From NCBI GenBank assembly GCA_963771595.1, contig CAVYUC010000016.1, positions 124,001 through 188,000 on the forward strand: a DNA stretch of 64,000 bases, given 5' to 3'. Source of the DNA: CAVYUC01 sp963771595. GTDB taxonomy: Bacteria > Bacteroidota > Bacteroidia > Bacteroidales > Prolixibacteraceae. Within the stretch, counting starts at the first letter, position 1, and every line of letters begins with the position of its first letter. Shown one piece after another: positions 17,828-26,914 of this stretch. A model generated the notes under the pieces. That model was given only the letters and a program-made list of their open reading frames with translations, searched no databases and was not told the DNA's origin. The position numbers and the translations under genes are program-made.

Positions 17828-20287
17828 TTAATTGACTTTTTGTTTCTGACTTTCCAAATGGCTTAATCCCAGCCGCAGTTCTCCGTAGCTTACCTCATCA
17901 CCAAAGGCAGCTTTTGCGGCACCAAAACTTTTATCTTCAGTTTTCTCAAAATAATCTGTTATTTTTTGAAGTTTCACGTCATCCATAAGCTGCAATACAT
18001 CCAGCTTTCCCAACCTGATGTAATGTGCCAGATGATTTTCAATGGTGCTTGAGGTAAGTTCCCGTTCACCCGCAATTTCAGCCACTGTTTTTCCCGATTT
18101 AAATAATTCGTAACTTATCTTTTTGGTATCTTCTTTAGGCTTTTTCTTTTTAGCTGAAACCGGTTTCAATGGAATATCTCCTTTTTCAATATTATTTTCA
18201 TTGCAGTAATGCTGAATCATCTGGATAATATCAGCTCCAAACTGATTTATCTTTTTATCGCCCATTCCGTTCATCAGCTTCAATGAAGTTGACTCAGTTG
18301 GTAAATAATTCACCAATTCAATTAATGCTTTCTGGGAAAAAACCATGTACACCGGAATTCCAAGTTCTTCCGCTTTTTCATAGCGCCACGAGCGCAACAA
18401 CTTGTACAATTCGGGATGAGGGATGGAATCCGGATTGGCAATCTCTTTAGCTTTCGCTGTTTTTTTCGCCGGCAAATTATTTTCAACAAGTGCCAAAGCC
18501 CGGGCATCTAAAATTTCTTTAACGTTGAACCCTTTTTTGCAAACCTCAAATCCTGTTAATTTCAATTCTGCCTCTTCCAATATCTGTGAGGAGGTGTGAT
18601 TTAACTGTTTTCGCAAAGCCTTGTTATCCACATCCAAATCCACTTTTGTCAGTTCATCAATTAAAAGAGACTGAATTTTTTCACCAAAGTAAAGTGAGGC
18701 TTTTGCAATCCGTTCCTGTAGTTTGCTGTTTATTTCAACATTGGACTGCACTGCCAATAGCTTCATCATCTGATTCTGAAATTTCTCTGCTACATCAACC
18801 AGCTCTGCATAAACCTGTGATTGTATTTTTTTCAATTGCTCCGGAATAATTTCAGGAAGCGCCGAACTGTTATCACGAACTGTTTTATTTAAAGTATTCA
18901 CCAGCATTTTAACCGTTTCAAACTGAAACATATCCATCAGCAATTCCTGCTGATAAGCCAGCCTGGCATCATCCAATTGTTTTTCACCGGGTTGGTTTTC
19001 TTCCACCTGCCGGATAAAACCACTTACCGTTCCATCGTTTATGATGCTGCGACTGGAAACAGGTGAGCTTAAAACCATTCCTTCCAGTGTTTTGCAACGG
19101 CTGAGGGCAACATACACCTGCCCGTGTGCAAAAGAAGCTTCGGCATCAATAATTGCCCGTTCAAATGTTAATCCCTGACTTTTATGAATGGTGATTGCCC
19201 ACGCCAGTTTCAGTGGAAGCTGGGAAAATGAACCTTCTACCGACTCTTTTATTTCAGCTGTGTTCTTATCAATCGAATATTTAATATTTTCCCAAAGAAG
19301 CGATTTTACTGCAATTTCCTCATCCTCTCCCGGACAAAGCACATGTACTGTATCATTTTCTATATCTGTAATTTTCCCGATTTTACCATTGTAAAAGCGT
19401 TTTTCCGGCTCCGGATCATTCTTAACAAACATGACCTGTGCGCCGGTCTTTAGTTTCAAATCAAATTCTGTTGGATAAGAATATTCCGGGAAATTTCCCT
19501 CCACCCGAGCATTAAAAACCCGTACTGGTGAAGAAAGTCTCCGTAATTTTGAATCATTAATGCGCTGTGCCTGGATATTATGGGTACAAAGGGTGATAAA
19601 ACCCTCATCATCTCCAGGTTGAAAATCAGGAATGAATCTTTTATTCAGCATTTCAACTGCATCCTGATCAAGTTTGTTATCTCTCACTTTATTCAGGATG
19701 GAAATAAACCGATCATCCTGCTGGCGAAAAACATGTGTTAGTTCGATGCTGATATATGAAGTTTTTTGCAGTGCCTTGCTGCTGAAAAAATACACTGTTT
19801 CATATTCTCTTTTCAGCAATCCCCACTCTTCATTTTTCACTACAGGTGCCAGTTGCTGCAAATCGCCAATCATCAATACCTGCGTGCCGCCAAAAGGTTT
19901 GTTGCGATCGCGAAACCGGCGCAACACCCTGTCAACTGCATCCAAAACATCGGCCCTCACCATGCTGATTTCATCAATCACCAGCAAATCGAGCGTACGG
20001 ATAATAGAAATTTTTTCTTTGCTGAACCGGTTTTGTTGCTGCGATACATTCTCTAATCCCACCTGCGGACCAAACGAAAGCTGAAAAAAGGAATGAATGG
20101 TTACTCCGCCGGCATTAATTGCTGCCACTCCGGTTGGCGCAACAACTATCATCCGTTTGGGCGATTTTTCTCTTAAATTTTTAAGAAAAGTGGTTTTGCC
20201 GGTTCCGGCTTTCCCGGTTAAAAAAACATTTTGCCCTGTAAACTGAACAAAATTAAAAGCCAGTTCCAATTGCCTGTTGGTTTGCAT
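17828..20287 (-). CDS. Pif1-like helicase with HRDC and HTH tail
   Basis: 819 residues. The motor domain fills about residues 1-430: Walker A LTGKAGTGKTTFLK, motif Ia VVAPTGVAAINAGG, Walker B LLVIDEISMVRAD, and the late KLAWAITIHKSQGLTFERA and GQVYVALSRC motifs, all as in Pif1/RecD2-type SF1B 5'-3' helicases. A helical linker follows. An HRDC domain spans about 635-715 (YKLLRSWRYEKAEELGIPVY). The end (about 735-815) is a helix-turn-helix often seen on RecQ and these helicases (SYELFKSGKTVAEIAGEREL). It likely resolves DNA structures or helps replication and repair. The domain order is normal for Bacteroidota; no defect seen. Confidence 0.92.
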   Translation of the reverse strand: MQTNRQLELAFNFVQFTGQNVFLTGKAGTGKTTFLKNLREKSPKRMIVVAPTGVAAINAGGVTIHSFFQLSFGPQVGLENVSQQQNRFSKEKISIIRTLDLLVIDEISMVRADVLDAVDRVLRRFRDRNKPFGGTQVLMIGDLQQLAPVVKNEEWGLLKREYETVYFFSSKALQKTSYISIELTHVFRQQDDRFISILNKVRDNKLDQDAVEMLNKRFIPDFQPGDDEGFITLCTHNIQAQRINDSKLRRLSSPVRVFNARVEGNFPEYSYPTEFDLKLKTGAQVMFVKNDPEPEKRFYNGKIGKITDIENDTVHVLCPGEDEEIAVKSLLWENIKYSIDKNTAEIKESVEGSFSQLPLKLAWAITIHKSQGLTFERAIIDAEASFAHGQVYVALSRCKTLEGMVLSSPVSSRSIINDGTVSGFIRQVEENQPGEKQLDDARLAYQQELLMDMFQFETVKMLVNTLNKTVRDNSSALPEIIPEQLKKIQSQVYAELVDVAEKFQNQMMKLLAVQSNVEINSKLQERIAKASLYFGEKIQSLLIDELTKVDLDVDNKALRKQLNHTSSQILEEAELKLTGFEVCKKGFNVKEILDARALALVENNLPAKKTAKAKEIANPDSIPHPELYKLLRSWRYEKAEELGIPVYMVFSQKALIELVNYLPTESTSLKLMNGMGDKKINQFGADIIQMIQHYCNENNIEKGDIPLKPVSAKKKKPKEDTKKISYELFKSGKTVAEIAGERELTSSTIENHLAHYIRLGKLDVLQLMDDVKLQKITDYFEKTEDKSFGAAKAAFGDEVSYGELRLGLSHLESQKQKVN

Positions 20288-20480
20288 CTTTGTTTTTTTG
20301 AAGTTAATAACGATAGTGATTTTATCAATTTTAATCTCTTTTTAATCTCCTTTTCATAAGTGCTTAATTCATCCCGCATAATTTAGCCCGAAAATTAGTT
20401 AAATAATTAAACGATTCCAACAATGCCACATTCAATTAAAAACAAACAGATTAGCAACAAAAACAGACAAAAATCCAGCG

Positions 20481-20930
20481 ATGAGGGATCGCGTGCTTCC
20501 CGCTTACACGAAAAAGAACTCGGGCCTTACCAGTGACAATTCGGTACTGAAAGCCATGATTTCGGATAATTACCGTACCGAAGCACTACATGGTAAAAAC
20601 GAAAAACTAACCATCAGAGCCAGAAAAACAAACAAACTACTGGTGAGTTTCGACCTGCCTGGAAACGCCGGAAATAACATCTATTTTAAAGTGGTAACAC
20701 CACAGGGAACTGAATTTTCGAGCATAAATGATTTGGCTGCAGCAATTAGAATTACCGAAAATGGCGACGGACTTTTAGCCAGCACAAGTGAAACTGTAGC
20801 CGGAAGCGCCGGAACAAAACGCGTTGAAATGACTTTTAAACCACAGCATAAATTAACTCAGGGTGTATACCAGTTCAATGTTTACAATGACGATCGCTTT
20901 CTGGGAAGCACCCAACTCCGATTAAAATAA
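20481..20930 (+). CDS. Hypothetical protein, 149 aa
   Basis: I do not recognise the family. The protein has no signal peptide or membrane helix. From about residue 35 on it looks like a small beta-sandwich (KLTIRARKTNKLLVSFDLPG, IYFKVVTPQGTEF, RVEMTFKPQHKLTQGVYQFN, STQLRLK). A 37-codon frame starting at 20423 overlaps its start out of frame and could be a leader or chance. The gene ends in a strong terminator (20968-20993), which supports a real transcript. Start choice is uncertain because no good RBS precedes the ATG. Confidence 0.65.
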   Translation: MRDRVLPAYTKKNSGLTSDNSVLKAMISDNYRTEALHGKNEKLTIRARKTNKLLVSFDLPGNAGNNIYFKVVTPQGTEFSSINDLAAAIRITENGDGLLASTSETVAGSAGTKRVEMTFKPQHKLTQGVYQFNVYNDDRFLGSTQLRLK

Positions 20931-20967
20931 TGTTTTCGTTCTTCTTATCAATTCTATCGCTATTACC

Positions 20968-20999
20968 AATAGCCGGGAGATGTCCCGGCTATTTTACTT
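20968..20999 (+). terminator. Rho-independent terminator, 11-bp stem
   Basis: AATAGCCGGGA and TCCCGGCTATT pair perfectly around GATG, followed by TTACTTT. It closes the hypothetical gene 20481-20930. The IS1595 target-site duplication starts at the first base after the stem. Confidence 0.85.
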
Positions 21000-21032
21000 T
21001 AAATGTATACCCGTATATTTACCTAATTTGAT

Positions 21033-21040
21033 TATCTTTG
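21033..21040 (+). promoter_or_regulatory. -7 box TATCTTTG of the IS1595 transposase
   Basis: TATCTTTG matches TAnnTTTG 16 bp before the transposase start codon, inside the element. The same box is at 44349-44356 in copy 2. The -33 partner is not an exact TTTG. Confidence 0.5.
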
Positions 21041-21056
21041 AGAAAAATCAATTTTC

Positions 21057-21992
21057 ATGTCGTTAATTAATTTCATCGAAGAGTTCCCAGACGAAGCAAG
21101 CTGCAAGCAAAAGTTCAAGGAATATCGTGACCAAGTGGGTGTTGTTTGCCCCAAGTGCAAGGGCAAAGACCACTATTGGAAGAAAGACAAAGAACAGTAC
21201 GAGTGCAAGAAGTGCAAAACAAGGATTACGTTAAAGAGTGGGACGGTCATGCATAAATCGAAACTCCCATTCCGTTACTGGTTCATAGCAATGCACCTTC
21301 TAACCTCTACAAAAAAGAGTTTTTCGGCAAAAGAAATACAACGGCAACTTGGGCATAAGCGCTATCACCCAATTTGGCACATGGTGCACAAGCTCCGCAA
21401 CTCGATGGGGAAACGGGACGGGGAGTATGTCCTGGCGGGCAGGATCGAATTGGACGAGGGGTATTTTTCCACGGAAGTACCGGAAGATGAAAAAGATCTG
21501 CCACTAAAACGTGGCAGGGGCAGCCAGAAAAAATCGAAAGTGCTTGTAATGGCAGAAAGCACAATGGTGGAATCGCCAAAGAAAGGCCAGAAACCACGCC
21601 GGGTGGGTTATTTGAAAATGAGGGTCATCGAAGATCTCAAAAGCGAAACAATTGATGAAATTGTCAAAGACATGGCTTCCGGTGCAGAAGAAGTTGATAC
21701 CGACGGCTCGACATCTTATGTGAATTTGAAACGGTATATCCCCAGGCACAATTCCCAAGTCATACCAAAAGAAAAAGTGGGTGAAGTGTTGCCATGGGTA
21801 CATATAGCAATAAGCAACGCCAAGAGGCAATTGATAAACACATTCCATGACATCAAGCCCGAATTCCTGCAAAACTACCTCGATGAATTCTGCTATAAAT
21901 TTAACCGGCGATATTACGGGGAAGCCTTATTTAACAGATTGCTCGTGGCTTGCGTGAGTTATAAAAATGAGTTTAGGTACAAATACGGATAA
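21057..21992 (+). CDS. IS1595-family transposase
   Basis: 311 residues. An N-terminal zinc ribbon (CPKCKGKDHYW, CKKCKTRITLKSGT) is followed by a DNA-binding helical part (FSAKEIQRQLGHKRYHPIWH). The ISXO2-like catalytic domain has Asp in RIELDEGYFS, Asp in EVDTDGSTSYV, and an Asn/Lys block in HIAISNAKRQL, with DEFCYKFNRRYYG at the end, as usual for IS1595. The reading frame is complete and both ends of the element are intact, so it should be active. The protein is identical to that of copy 2. Confidence 0.95.
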   Translation: MSLINFIEEFPDEASCKQKFKEYRDQVGVVCPKCKGKDHYWKKDKEQYECKKCKTRITLKSGTVMHKSKLPFRYWFIAMHLLTSTKKSFSAKEIQRQLGHKRYHPIWHMVHKLRNSMGKRDGEYVLAGRIELDEGYFSTEVPEDEKDLPLKRGRGSQKKSKVLVMAESTMVESPKKGQKPRRVGYLKMRVIEDLKSETIDEIVKDMASGAEEVDTDGSTSYVNLKRYIPRHNSQVIPKEKVGEVLPWVHIAISNAKRQLINTFHDIKPEFLQNYLDEFCYKFNRRYYGEALFNRLLVACVSYKNEFRYKYG

Positions 21993-22008
21993 TCATATTA
22001 CTTTAATA

Positions 22009-22377
22009 TTAAATCCAGTCGGAATTTTCTTTCGTAAATTCTGAATTTAATTTGTTGCCTGTATTTAAAGTTGAAGCAGGTTCAAAAAGCATGATATGTG
22101 CTTCTTCGTCAGCAACCGGCCGGTGAAGCGTTCCCTTTGGAATGACAATAAATTCATTCTTGTTTACCTGAATGGTTTTATCTTCCAGTTCCATTCTGAG
22201 TGTACCTTTTACAACATAAAACAGTTCATCTTCATCGTGGTGTTTGTGCCAGTCGAATGCCCCTTTTGCCTTTACAAGTTTTACCTGTTGTCCGTTTAAC
22301 TCTCCAACTATTCTGGGGCTCCAGTATTCATGGAATTGTAAAAATTTCTCCTCCGGATTCACTTTTTCAATATTCAT
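22009..22377 (-). CDS. Cupin domain protein
   Basis: About 122 residues from the ATG at 22375-22377. The frame extends 18 codons upstream, but MNIEKVNPEEKFLQFHEYW is the typical start. A single cupin barrel is seen: FDWHKHHDEDELFYVVKG gives the His, His and Glu metal ligands, and IPKGTLHRPVA the last His. These small proteins often bind a metal and a small ligand; some are isomerases or sensors. Function is unknown. It lies 60 bp downstream of a second cupin gene on the same strand, and IS1595 copy 1 sits just after its stop. Confidence 0.85.
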   Translation of the reverse strand: MNIEKVNPEEKFLQFHEYWSPRIVGELNGQQVKLVKAKGAFDWHKHHDEDELFYVVKGTLRMELEDKTIQVNKNEFIVIPKGTLHRPVADEEAHIMLFEPASTLNTGNKLNSEFTKENSDWI

Positions 22378-22437
22378 AAAAATTACTTTTTCTACAAAAA
22401 TAAATCGAAAAACAATAAAATCTTTTATCATGCCGCA

Positions 22438-22998
22438 CTAAACCTTAAGAGGTGGCCCCACAACTTTCATATCGTGATCTTCAAATACCTTTGCAACTTC
22501 AGTTGGGGTTGGCGATGAAGTCCACGCTGCAGTAGTTTTGAAGAAGCTTTCCATTTTTCCGGCAGGTAAATAGGAAACCACTACTTTTCCATTAGTTGTA
22601 AGCTGAGCAAAAGCATGCGGAACATTTCGCGGCAGAAATATAGTGTCGCCAGGGTTCATGGTATACTTTTCACCGCCTACCTGAAACAGGTATTCACCTT
22701 CCAGAATATAAAAATATTCATCCTGAAATAAATGAACATGCAACGGCGGCCCCCCCTTTTCAGTGAAACCGGTTTGTACAAAAACCGATAAATCACCGCC
22801 GGTATCTTTGGCTGCAATCTTCAGATCCAACAGATTTTTCGTAACTCCCTTCATTTTAAAATGCTCTCCAAAACGTGCCTCAGCTGAACTTACCTTAAAT
22901 CCCTTTACTGCTCTGTCCATGGCTTTCCTGCTTTTATCAGCCAGCAACGACAGCGGATAAAAGGCCATCATGGCCACTATAAATTTCAACCTCTTCAT
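22438..22998 (-). CDS. Exported cupin domain protein
   Basis: About 186 residues from the ATG at 22996-22998, selected because MKRLKFIVAMMAFYPLSLLA is a plausible signal or anchor. The cupin domain is at about residues 60-150: PPLHVHLFQDEYFYILEG holds His, His and Glu; LPRNVPHAFAQL holds the last His. Together with the next gene it forms a pair of cupins on the minus strand, probably co-transcribed. Quercetinase-like or sensory roles are possible; none can be fixed from sequence. Confidence 0.8.
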   Translation of the reverse strand: MKRLKFIVAMMAFYPLSLLADKSRKAMDRAVKGFKVSSAEARFGEHFKMKGVTKNLLDLKIAAKDTGGDLSVFVQTGFTEKGGPPLHVHLFQDEYFYILEGEYLFQVGGEKYTMNPGDTIFLPRNVPHAFAQLTTNGKVVVSYLPAGKMESFFKTTAAWTSSPTPTEVAKVFEDHDMKVVGPPLKV

Positions 22999-23236
22999 AA
23001 CCTGATTTTTAAATGTACAGCCTCTCAATAACAATTTTACAGGAGGTTTGTTAACCTGTTTTTATATGTACAAACCATTTTCTCCTGTGAATTCTCCGGG
23101 GGCATTGACTTTCAATCCTTTATTTCGTACCTTTAAGTATTTTATTATTGATCGGAACTAAATCTTAATGATTGCAGTTAAATGAAGTTTTATACTTCTG
23201 TTATTTTGGACGATTTTTCATCAAAAAAATTAAATC

Positions 23237-23401
23237 ATGGCTGGTAAATCGAACTCCTACCCCGTTGTTCTCATCAACCGCACAAAAAAGGATATAACCA
23301 TTCCTTTGAATCTGGAAGTTAAGAATGCTATAAAAAATGAAGTACAACAGGATAAATCGGATAAATGGAAAAAGCATCACAGAAAAACTTCTGCTAAATA
23401 A
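23237..23401 (+). CDS. 54-aa frame, likely split N-terminus of the next gene
   Basis: Starts at ATG 23237 (MAGKSNSYPVVLINRTKKDI) and ends at TAA 23399-23401. The long frame downstream is +1 relative to it and overlaps by 65 bp. The beta-type piece here (PVVLINRTKKDITIPL) and the piece just inside the long frame (SSITVPAGSGIQLQKNY) look like halves of one small beta domain. The total span 23237-25448 is 737 codons plus one base. One extra A in a homopolymer (A6 at 23332-23337 or A5 runs shortly after) would split a single gene. Alternatively it is a genuine small gene coupled to the next. Confidence 0.5.
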   Translation: MAGKSNSYPVVLINRTKKDITIPLNLEVKNAIKNEVQQDKSDKWKKHHRKTSAK

Positions 23402-25448
23402 AATTACCTCGAATGAAGAAAAGTTAACAGCAGAAGAAAAGCGTAAGGCTAAAGAAAATTCATCCATCACTGTGCCTGCCGGATCTGGAATACAACTTCA
23501 AAAAAATTATCTTGAACTATACGATTATCACTCTTTTGTTAAAGCAAAGGAACTAAAGTTAATAGATGATTTAAGTATTAAAAATACGGCTTCGTATAAA
23601 GTCATTAAGAATAAAACGGCACGAAAAATTGGAATTGAAAACCGTTTTCAGAAAGATTCTGAAGTCATAATCTCAGCTTTCGGCAGCCGCAAACTGGATG
23701 TTGCTGTGCTGGAACAATACAATTACCAGCCATGGGAAAACCTTAATTTGATTTCGGTTGAAGATGAAAAACCACCGGAAAAATACCAGCAATTAAAATG
23801 GACAGTGCTCATTGTCTGGCTGGCTTATGGCTGGCTGGCTATTCTCGTGATGAGGTGGTCGAACCTGGAGCAGTATTTTGGAAAAGGAGAATTTTTCCCA
23901 TTTTCTATTTGGGCATTATGGCCGGCAATTGCTGTTCTGATAACAATTATTTACGCAGGCGTTGAAATTTACATTCACAAAAAAAACTGGATCAACAAAG
24001 GTGTTTCCAATTTTTCGGGGTCACTGTACAAATTCGTTAACATGGCTCTTCTTTATATCTGGCCTTTTGTGGTTCCGGTAGCAGTAGTTCTTTTTTTTGG
24101 CGGTATTATGGAATTATTCAGGGAAACCACTGAAGGAAATTCACTTTTCGCATTCAGGGATTTGAACCAGATTTTAAATACACCTTCTGCAGAAGGATTG
24201 TTATACAGGCTCCTGCAGCTTTTTCTGATAATGATTCTGTCAACTTTACCCGGAATGTTCTATTTTCAGTATGAGCGGCGGCAAATTGAAACACTGCGAA
24301 CCCAGTTTATCCGGAATATTATGTTTTTAAATCCGCTTATTCACACGGAAGATGATGCAGAAATTAAATATGGGAAGCTTGTGGATGAAGTTTCAATAAC
24401 CACGGGGGCCAATAACCGCCAGTTCTCCATTTTATCGTCGGGACGGCCAATTCTTTTTGCTACCATGCTGATTACCTTGTGCTGGATATTTGTGCTCTGG
24501 CCGGTTGGAGACCTGGTATCATTGTCTGCCGAAAATTTAACCGCACAATTTGCACCACGCAATACATTGGTGGGATTTGCTTTTTTGGGCGCCTATTTTT
24601 TCACACTGAACCTGCTGTTTAAACGATACTCCCGTGGTGATCTCTCCCCAAAAGCATTCAGCCATGTGAGTATCCGGATTTTTAACGCCCTGATTATTGT
24701 CTGGGTAATTGGAGCCGCAACGGGTGATACCGGAACAACTGCCATGTATATAATGGCTTTTGGAATTGGAATTATGCCGGAATCAGGAATTATGTGGATG
24801 AAACAATTACTTGAAAAAGATACCCTAAAAGGTATTTTCCCAAATTTCAGGGCCAAACATCCGATTACCGACCTGGAGGGAATCAGCCTGTACGATAAAG
24901 CACGGCTTATTGAAGAAGGAGTGGAAAGTGTGGAAACACTGGCGCACCATAACATGATTGAACTGATGCTGCGCTCCGGTATTTCAGCCGCACGAATAGT
25001 GGATTTGGTGGATCAGGCAATTTTATATATCCACACCACGGGTAAAGTAAAAGTTGAAAACCCATCGGAAGGTACCGATGAAAAAGGATTCCGTCGTGGA
25101 ATTGATATTCTGCGGGAAGAAGGAATCCGGACTGCCACCGATTTACTGGCCGTGGAAAAATCGGTATTGGAAAATCAAAATAAATCGGTTAGTGGCCCTA
25201 AAAACAGGTTTGACCCGGAACGGTTTTATACACTTCTTGATTCGGACAAAAAAACGGATTACCGGATGCAGCGTGTTTTGGATGCCCTTAAAGATGATGA
25301 ATGGCTGGTTTATATTAAAAACTGGAGGTATCTTGGAACATGTCAGGATTATCTGGTAACCGACCCGAATGAAATTGTAAAAGAAGAATTAAAGCAGGTT
25401 ACAGTAAGTTCATTACTTCCTGAAACTGCATCCATTGTTAAAAACTAA
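23337..25448 (+). CDS. Unknown multi-pass membrane protein with helical C-terminal repeats
   Basis: 703 residues from the only available ATG; the real start may be at 23237 if a frameshift is present. Residues ~1-150 are soluble. About eight to nine membrane helices follow, among them WTVLIVWLAYGWLAILVM, ALLYIWPFVVPVAVVLFF, LFLIMILSTLPGMFYF and NALIIVWVIGAATG. The last ~190 residues are soluble. They hold helical blocks (ISLYDKARLIEEGVESVETL, RRGIDILREEGIRTATDLL) that look like helix-hairpin-helix or SAM-like repeats. I do not recognise the family. It stands alone between minus-strand genes; codon use is like its neighbours. Confidence 0.75.
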   Translation: MKYNRINRINGKSITEKLLLNKITSNEEKLTAEEKRKAKENSSITVPAGSGIQLQKNYLELYDYHSFVKAKELKLIDDLSIKNTASYKVIKNKTARKIGIENRFQKDSEVIISAFGSRKLDVAVLEQYNYQPWENLNLISVEDEKPPEKYQQLKWTVLIVWLAYGWLAILVMRWSNLEQYFGKGEFFPFSIWALWPAIAVLITIIYAGVEIYIHKKNWINKGVSNFSGSLYKFVNMALLYIWPFVVPVAVVLFFGGIMELFRETTEGNSLFAFRDLNQILNTPSAEGLLYRLLQLFLIMILSTLPGMFYFQYERRQIETLRTQFIRNIMFLNPLIHTEDDAEIKYGKLVDEVSITTGANNRQFSILSSGRPILFATMLITLCWIFVLWPVGDLVSLSAENLTAQFAPRNTLVGFAFLGAYFFTLNLLFKRYSRGDLSPKAFSHVSIRIFNALIIVWVIGAATGDTGTTAMYIMAFGIGIMPESGIMWMKQLLEKDTLKGIFPNFRAKHPITDLEGISLYDKARLIEEGVESVETLAHHNMIELMLRSGISAARIVDLVDQAILYIHTTGKVKVENPSEGTDEKGFRRGIDILREEGIRTATDLLAVEKSVLENQNKSVSGPKNRFDPERFYTLLDSDKKTDYRMQRVLDALKDDEWLVYIKNWRYLGTCQDYLVTDPNEIVKEELKQVTVSSLLPETASIVKN

Positions 25449-25482
25449 ACCTGGTCTGGTTTATGATGTCTGTTATTCCTTT

Positions 25483-25905
25483 TTATTTACTCCATCGCCA
25501 GTCGAATGACCAGTAACCGGCCCCCTGAATTAAAAGAAAAAGACTCCCCAGCAACATGGCCCAGTCGGTTCTGGCTGCATGAAGCACCGGCCAAAATCCG
25601 TCTTGCATAAAAATTGGAATTTTGGTAGAAGTCAAAGCCACCAACATAATAATTACAAGGGGAATTGCTGCAAGTCTTGTGAATATGCCCAACAAAATAA
25701 GCAGCCCGCAAATGATTTCAAAACTTCCCACAAAAGTGCCCAAAACATGAGGCCATGGTAAACCTATTTTTTCAAACCGTCCGGCTCCGCGAAGCGCTGC
25801 AAACAAAAACTTCTGAATTCCTTCGGATAAAAAAACAGAACCAACCATCAAACGGATCAAAATGATGGATTTTGAGTCGCTTGTTTGTACAATTTTTCTA
25901 AACAT
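25483..25905 (-). CDS. DoxX family membrane protein
   Basis: 140 residues, four predicted membrane helices. The N-terminal IILIRLMVGSVFLSEGIQKF and GSFEIICGLLILLGIFTRLA motifs are typical of DoxX. These proteins are inner-membrane components sometimes linked to redox or sulfur metabolism, but most are uncharacterised. Convergent with the unknown membrane protein (34 bp apart). It precedes the Na/Ca antiporter on the same strand only loosely (about 55 bp). Confidence 0.9.
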   Translation of the reverse strand: MFRKIVQTSDSKSIILIRLMVGSVFLSEGIQKFLFAALRGAGRFEKIGLPWPHVLGTFVGSFEIICGLLILLGIFTRLAAIPLVIIMLVALTSTKIPIFMQDGFWPVLHAARTDWAMLLGSLFLLIQGAGYWSFDWRWSK

Positions 25906-25960
25906 GACTCTTTTTTAACCTAAAATTAGTATATCTTATTCATAATCCGGCATTTATTTT

Positions 25961-26911
25961 CTAAATAAAATATCCCGCAACAACGAAAACAAGGTAAAAA
26001 AGCAGGAGCACTACCCCGGCCCATCGTGAAATTTTACGGGTTACTGCCATAACAATTACAATGAATAAAATAGTGACGAAACTAACCGGAAGAAAAAACC
26101 AGATCACATTTCCGGCAACTGAAACCGGACTAACCAATGCAATTACTCCGGCATTAAAAAGAAAAAACGCCAGAACAGAACCAATCACATTTCCAATGGT
26201 AATGTCCGGTTTCCGCTTTAAAGCAGCCGGAAGTTCGCGGGCAATTTCTTCGACACTAATCAAAAATGCTATAATTACCATTCCATAATAGGTATCCGAA
26301 AGATTAAACTCCTGCAAAATCGTTTTTGAACCATTTACAAGCAATTCGCTTCCACTAATAATTGCAGCCAGCGAAACGATCATTAATCCGGCTGATTTCC
26401 ACTTTCCCGGCAGTTTTTCCTTCTCCAGGGTTTCAGCCACTTCACCTCCTGCCTGTATGTGGTATCCTTTTTTATTCAAATAAATGAGATAAAATACGGC
26501 AACAGCATAACCCGCCAGTAAAACAGCGCCATCTGGCCGGCTCAGTGTTTCATCGAAAGCCAGAACGGCAAAAAGCAGCAGCGCCAAAACCGGAATCATT
26601 AAAATCCGCTTTGGTATCTTTTCAAATTTCAGTGGGGCAAAAACGGCTGAAATTCCGAGGGCAAGCGCCATTGCAACCATTGCCGCACCAATGATTGAAC
26701 CAGTTGCCAGCCCATTCAATGATTCATACGAACCGGTTGCTCCAACACCCAGATTTTCAGGATCGAAACCTAAAAAAATAACGCTGATTAAAAAAGCCGA
26801 AATTTTAAAATTTAACGACGCACCAACAACAGCTTTCACCAATTGCTCCGAAAAAAATACAACCAGACCAATTCCTGCAATTGCCAAAACTATTGCCCAA
26901 AACAAACTCAT
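25961..26911 (-). CDS. Sodium/calcium exchanger family protein
   Basis: 316 residues with about ten membrane helices in two inverted halves. The alpha-1 repeat is seen in GSYESLNGLATGSIIGAAM, and alpha-2 in VEEIARELPAALKRKPDI and TIGNVIGSVLAFFLFN; each contains the Glu and Gly/Ser/Asn positions used for cation binding in CaCA transporters. The expected action is cation/Ca2+ or H+/Ca2+ antiport at the inner membrane. The alpha-1 motif begins GFDPENLGVGATGSYE, slightly unusual. It starts only 3 bp after the stop of the hemerythrin gene, so the two are probably one transcript. Confidence 0.88.
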   Translation of the reverse strand: MSLFWAIVLAIAGIGLVVFFSEQLVKAVVGASLNFKISAFLISVIFLGFDPENLGVGATGSYESLNGLATGSIIGAAMVAMALALGISAVFAPLKFEKIPKRILMIPVLALLLFAVLAFDETLSRPDGAVLLAGYAVAVFYLIYLNKKGYHIQAGGEVAETLEKEKLPGKWKSAGLMIVSLAAIISGSELLVNGSKTILQEFNLSDTYYGMVIIAFLISVEEIARELPAALKRKPDITIGNVIGSVLAFFLFNAGVIALVSPVSVAGNVIWFFLPVSFVTILFIVIVMAVTRKISRWAGVVLLLFYLVFVVAGYFI

Positions 26912-26914
26912 TTA

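Larger units (their letters stand above)
21002..21997 (+). mobile_element. IS1595-family insertion sequence, copy 1 (996 bp)
   Basis: Left end AATGTATACCCG and right end (reverse complement TATGATTATCCG) begin a ~25-bp imperfect inverted repeat that also shares CGTAT and TACCTAA. The element is flanked by 8-bp direct repeats TTACTTTA (20994-21001 and 21998-22005), matching the family's target duplication. It carries one transposase gene and a TATCTTTG box. The second copy at 44318-45313 has the same length; I see only one internal difference (C at 21101 versus T at 44417) and a different last base. Confidence 0.93.

Noticed and set aside
20423..20536. 37-codon frame overlapping the start of the hypothetical gene at 20481
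   Set aside because: Low-complexity, out of frame and without a recognisable partner; a frameshift with the next frame is not convincing.
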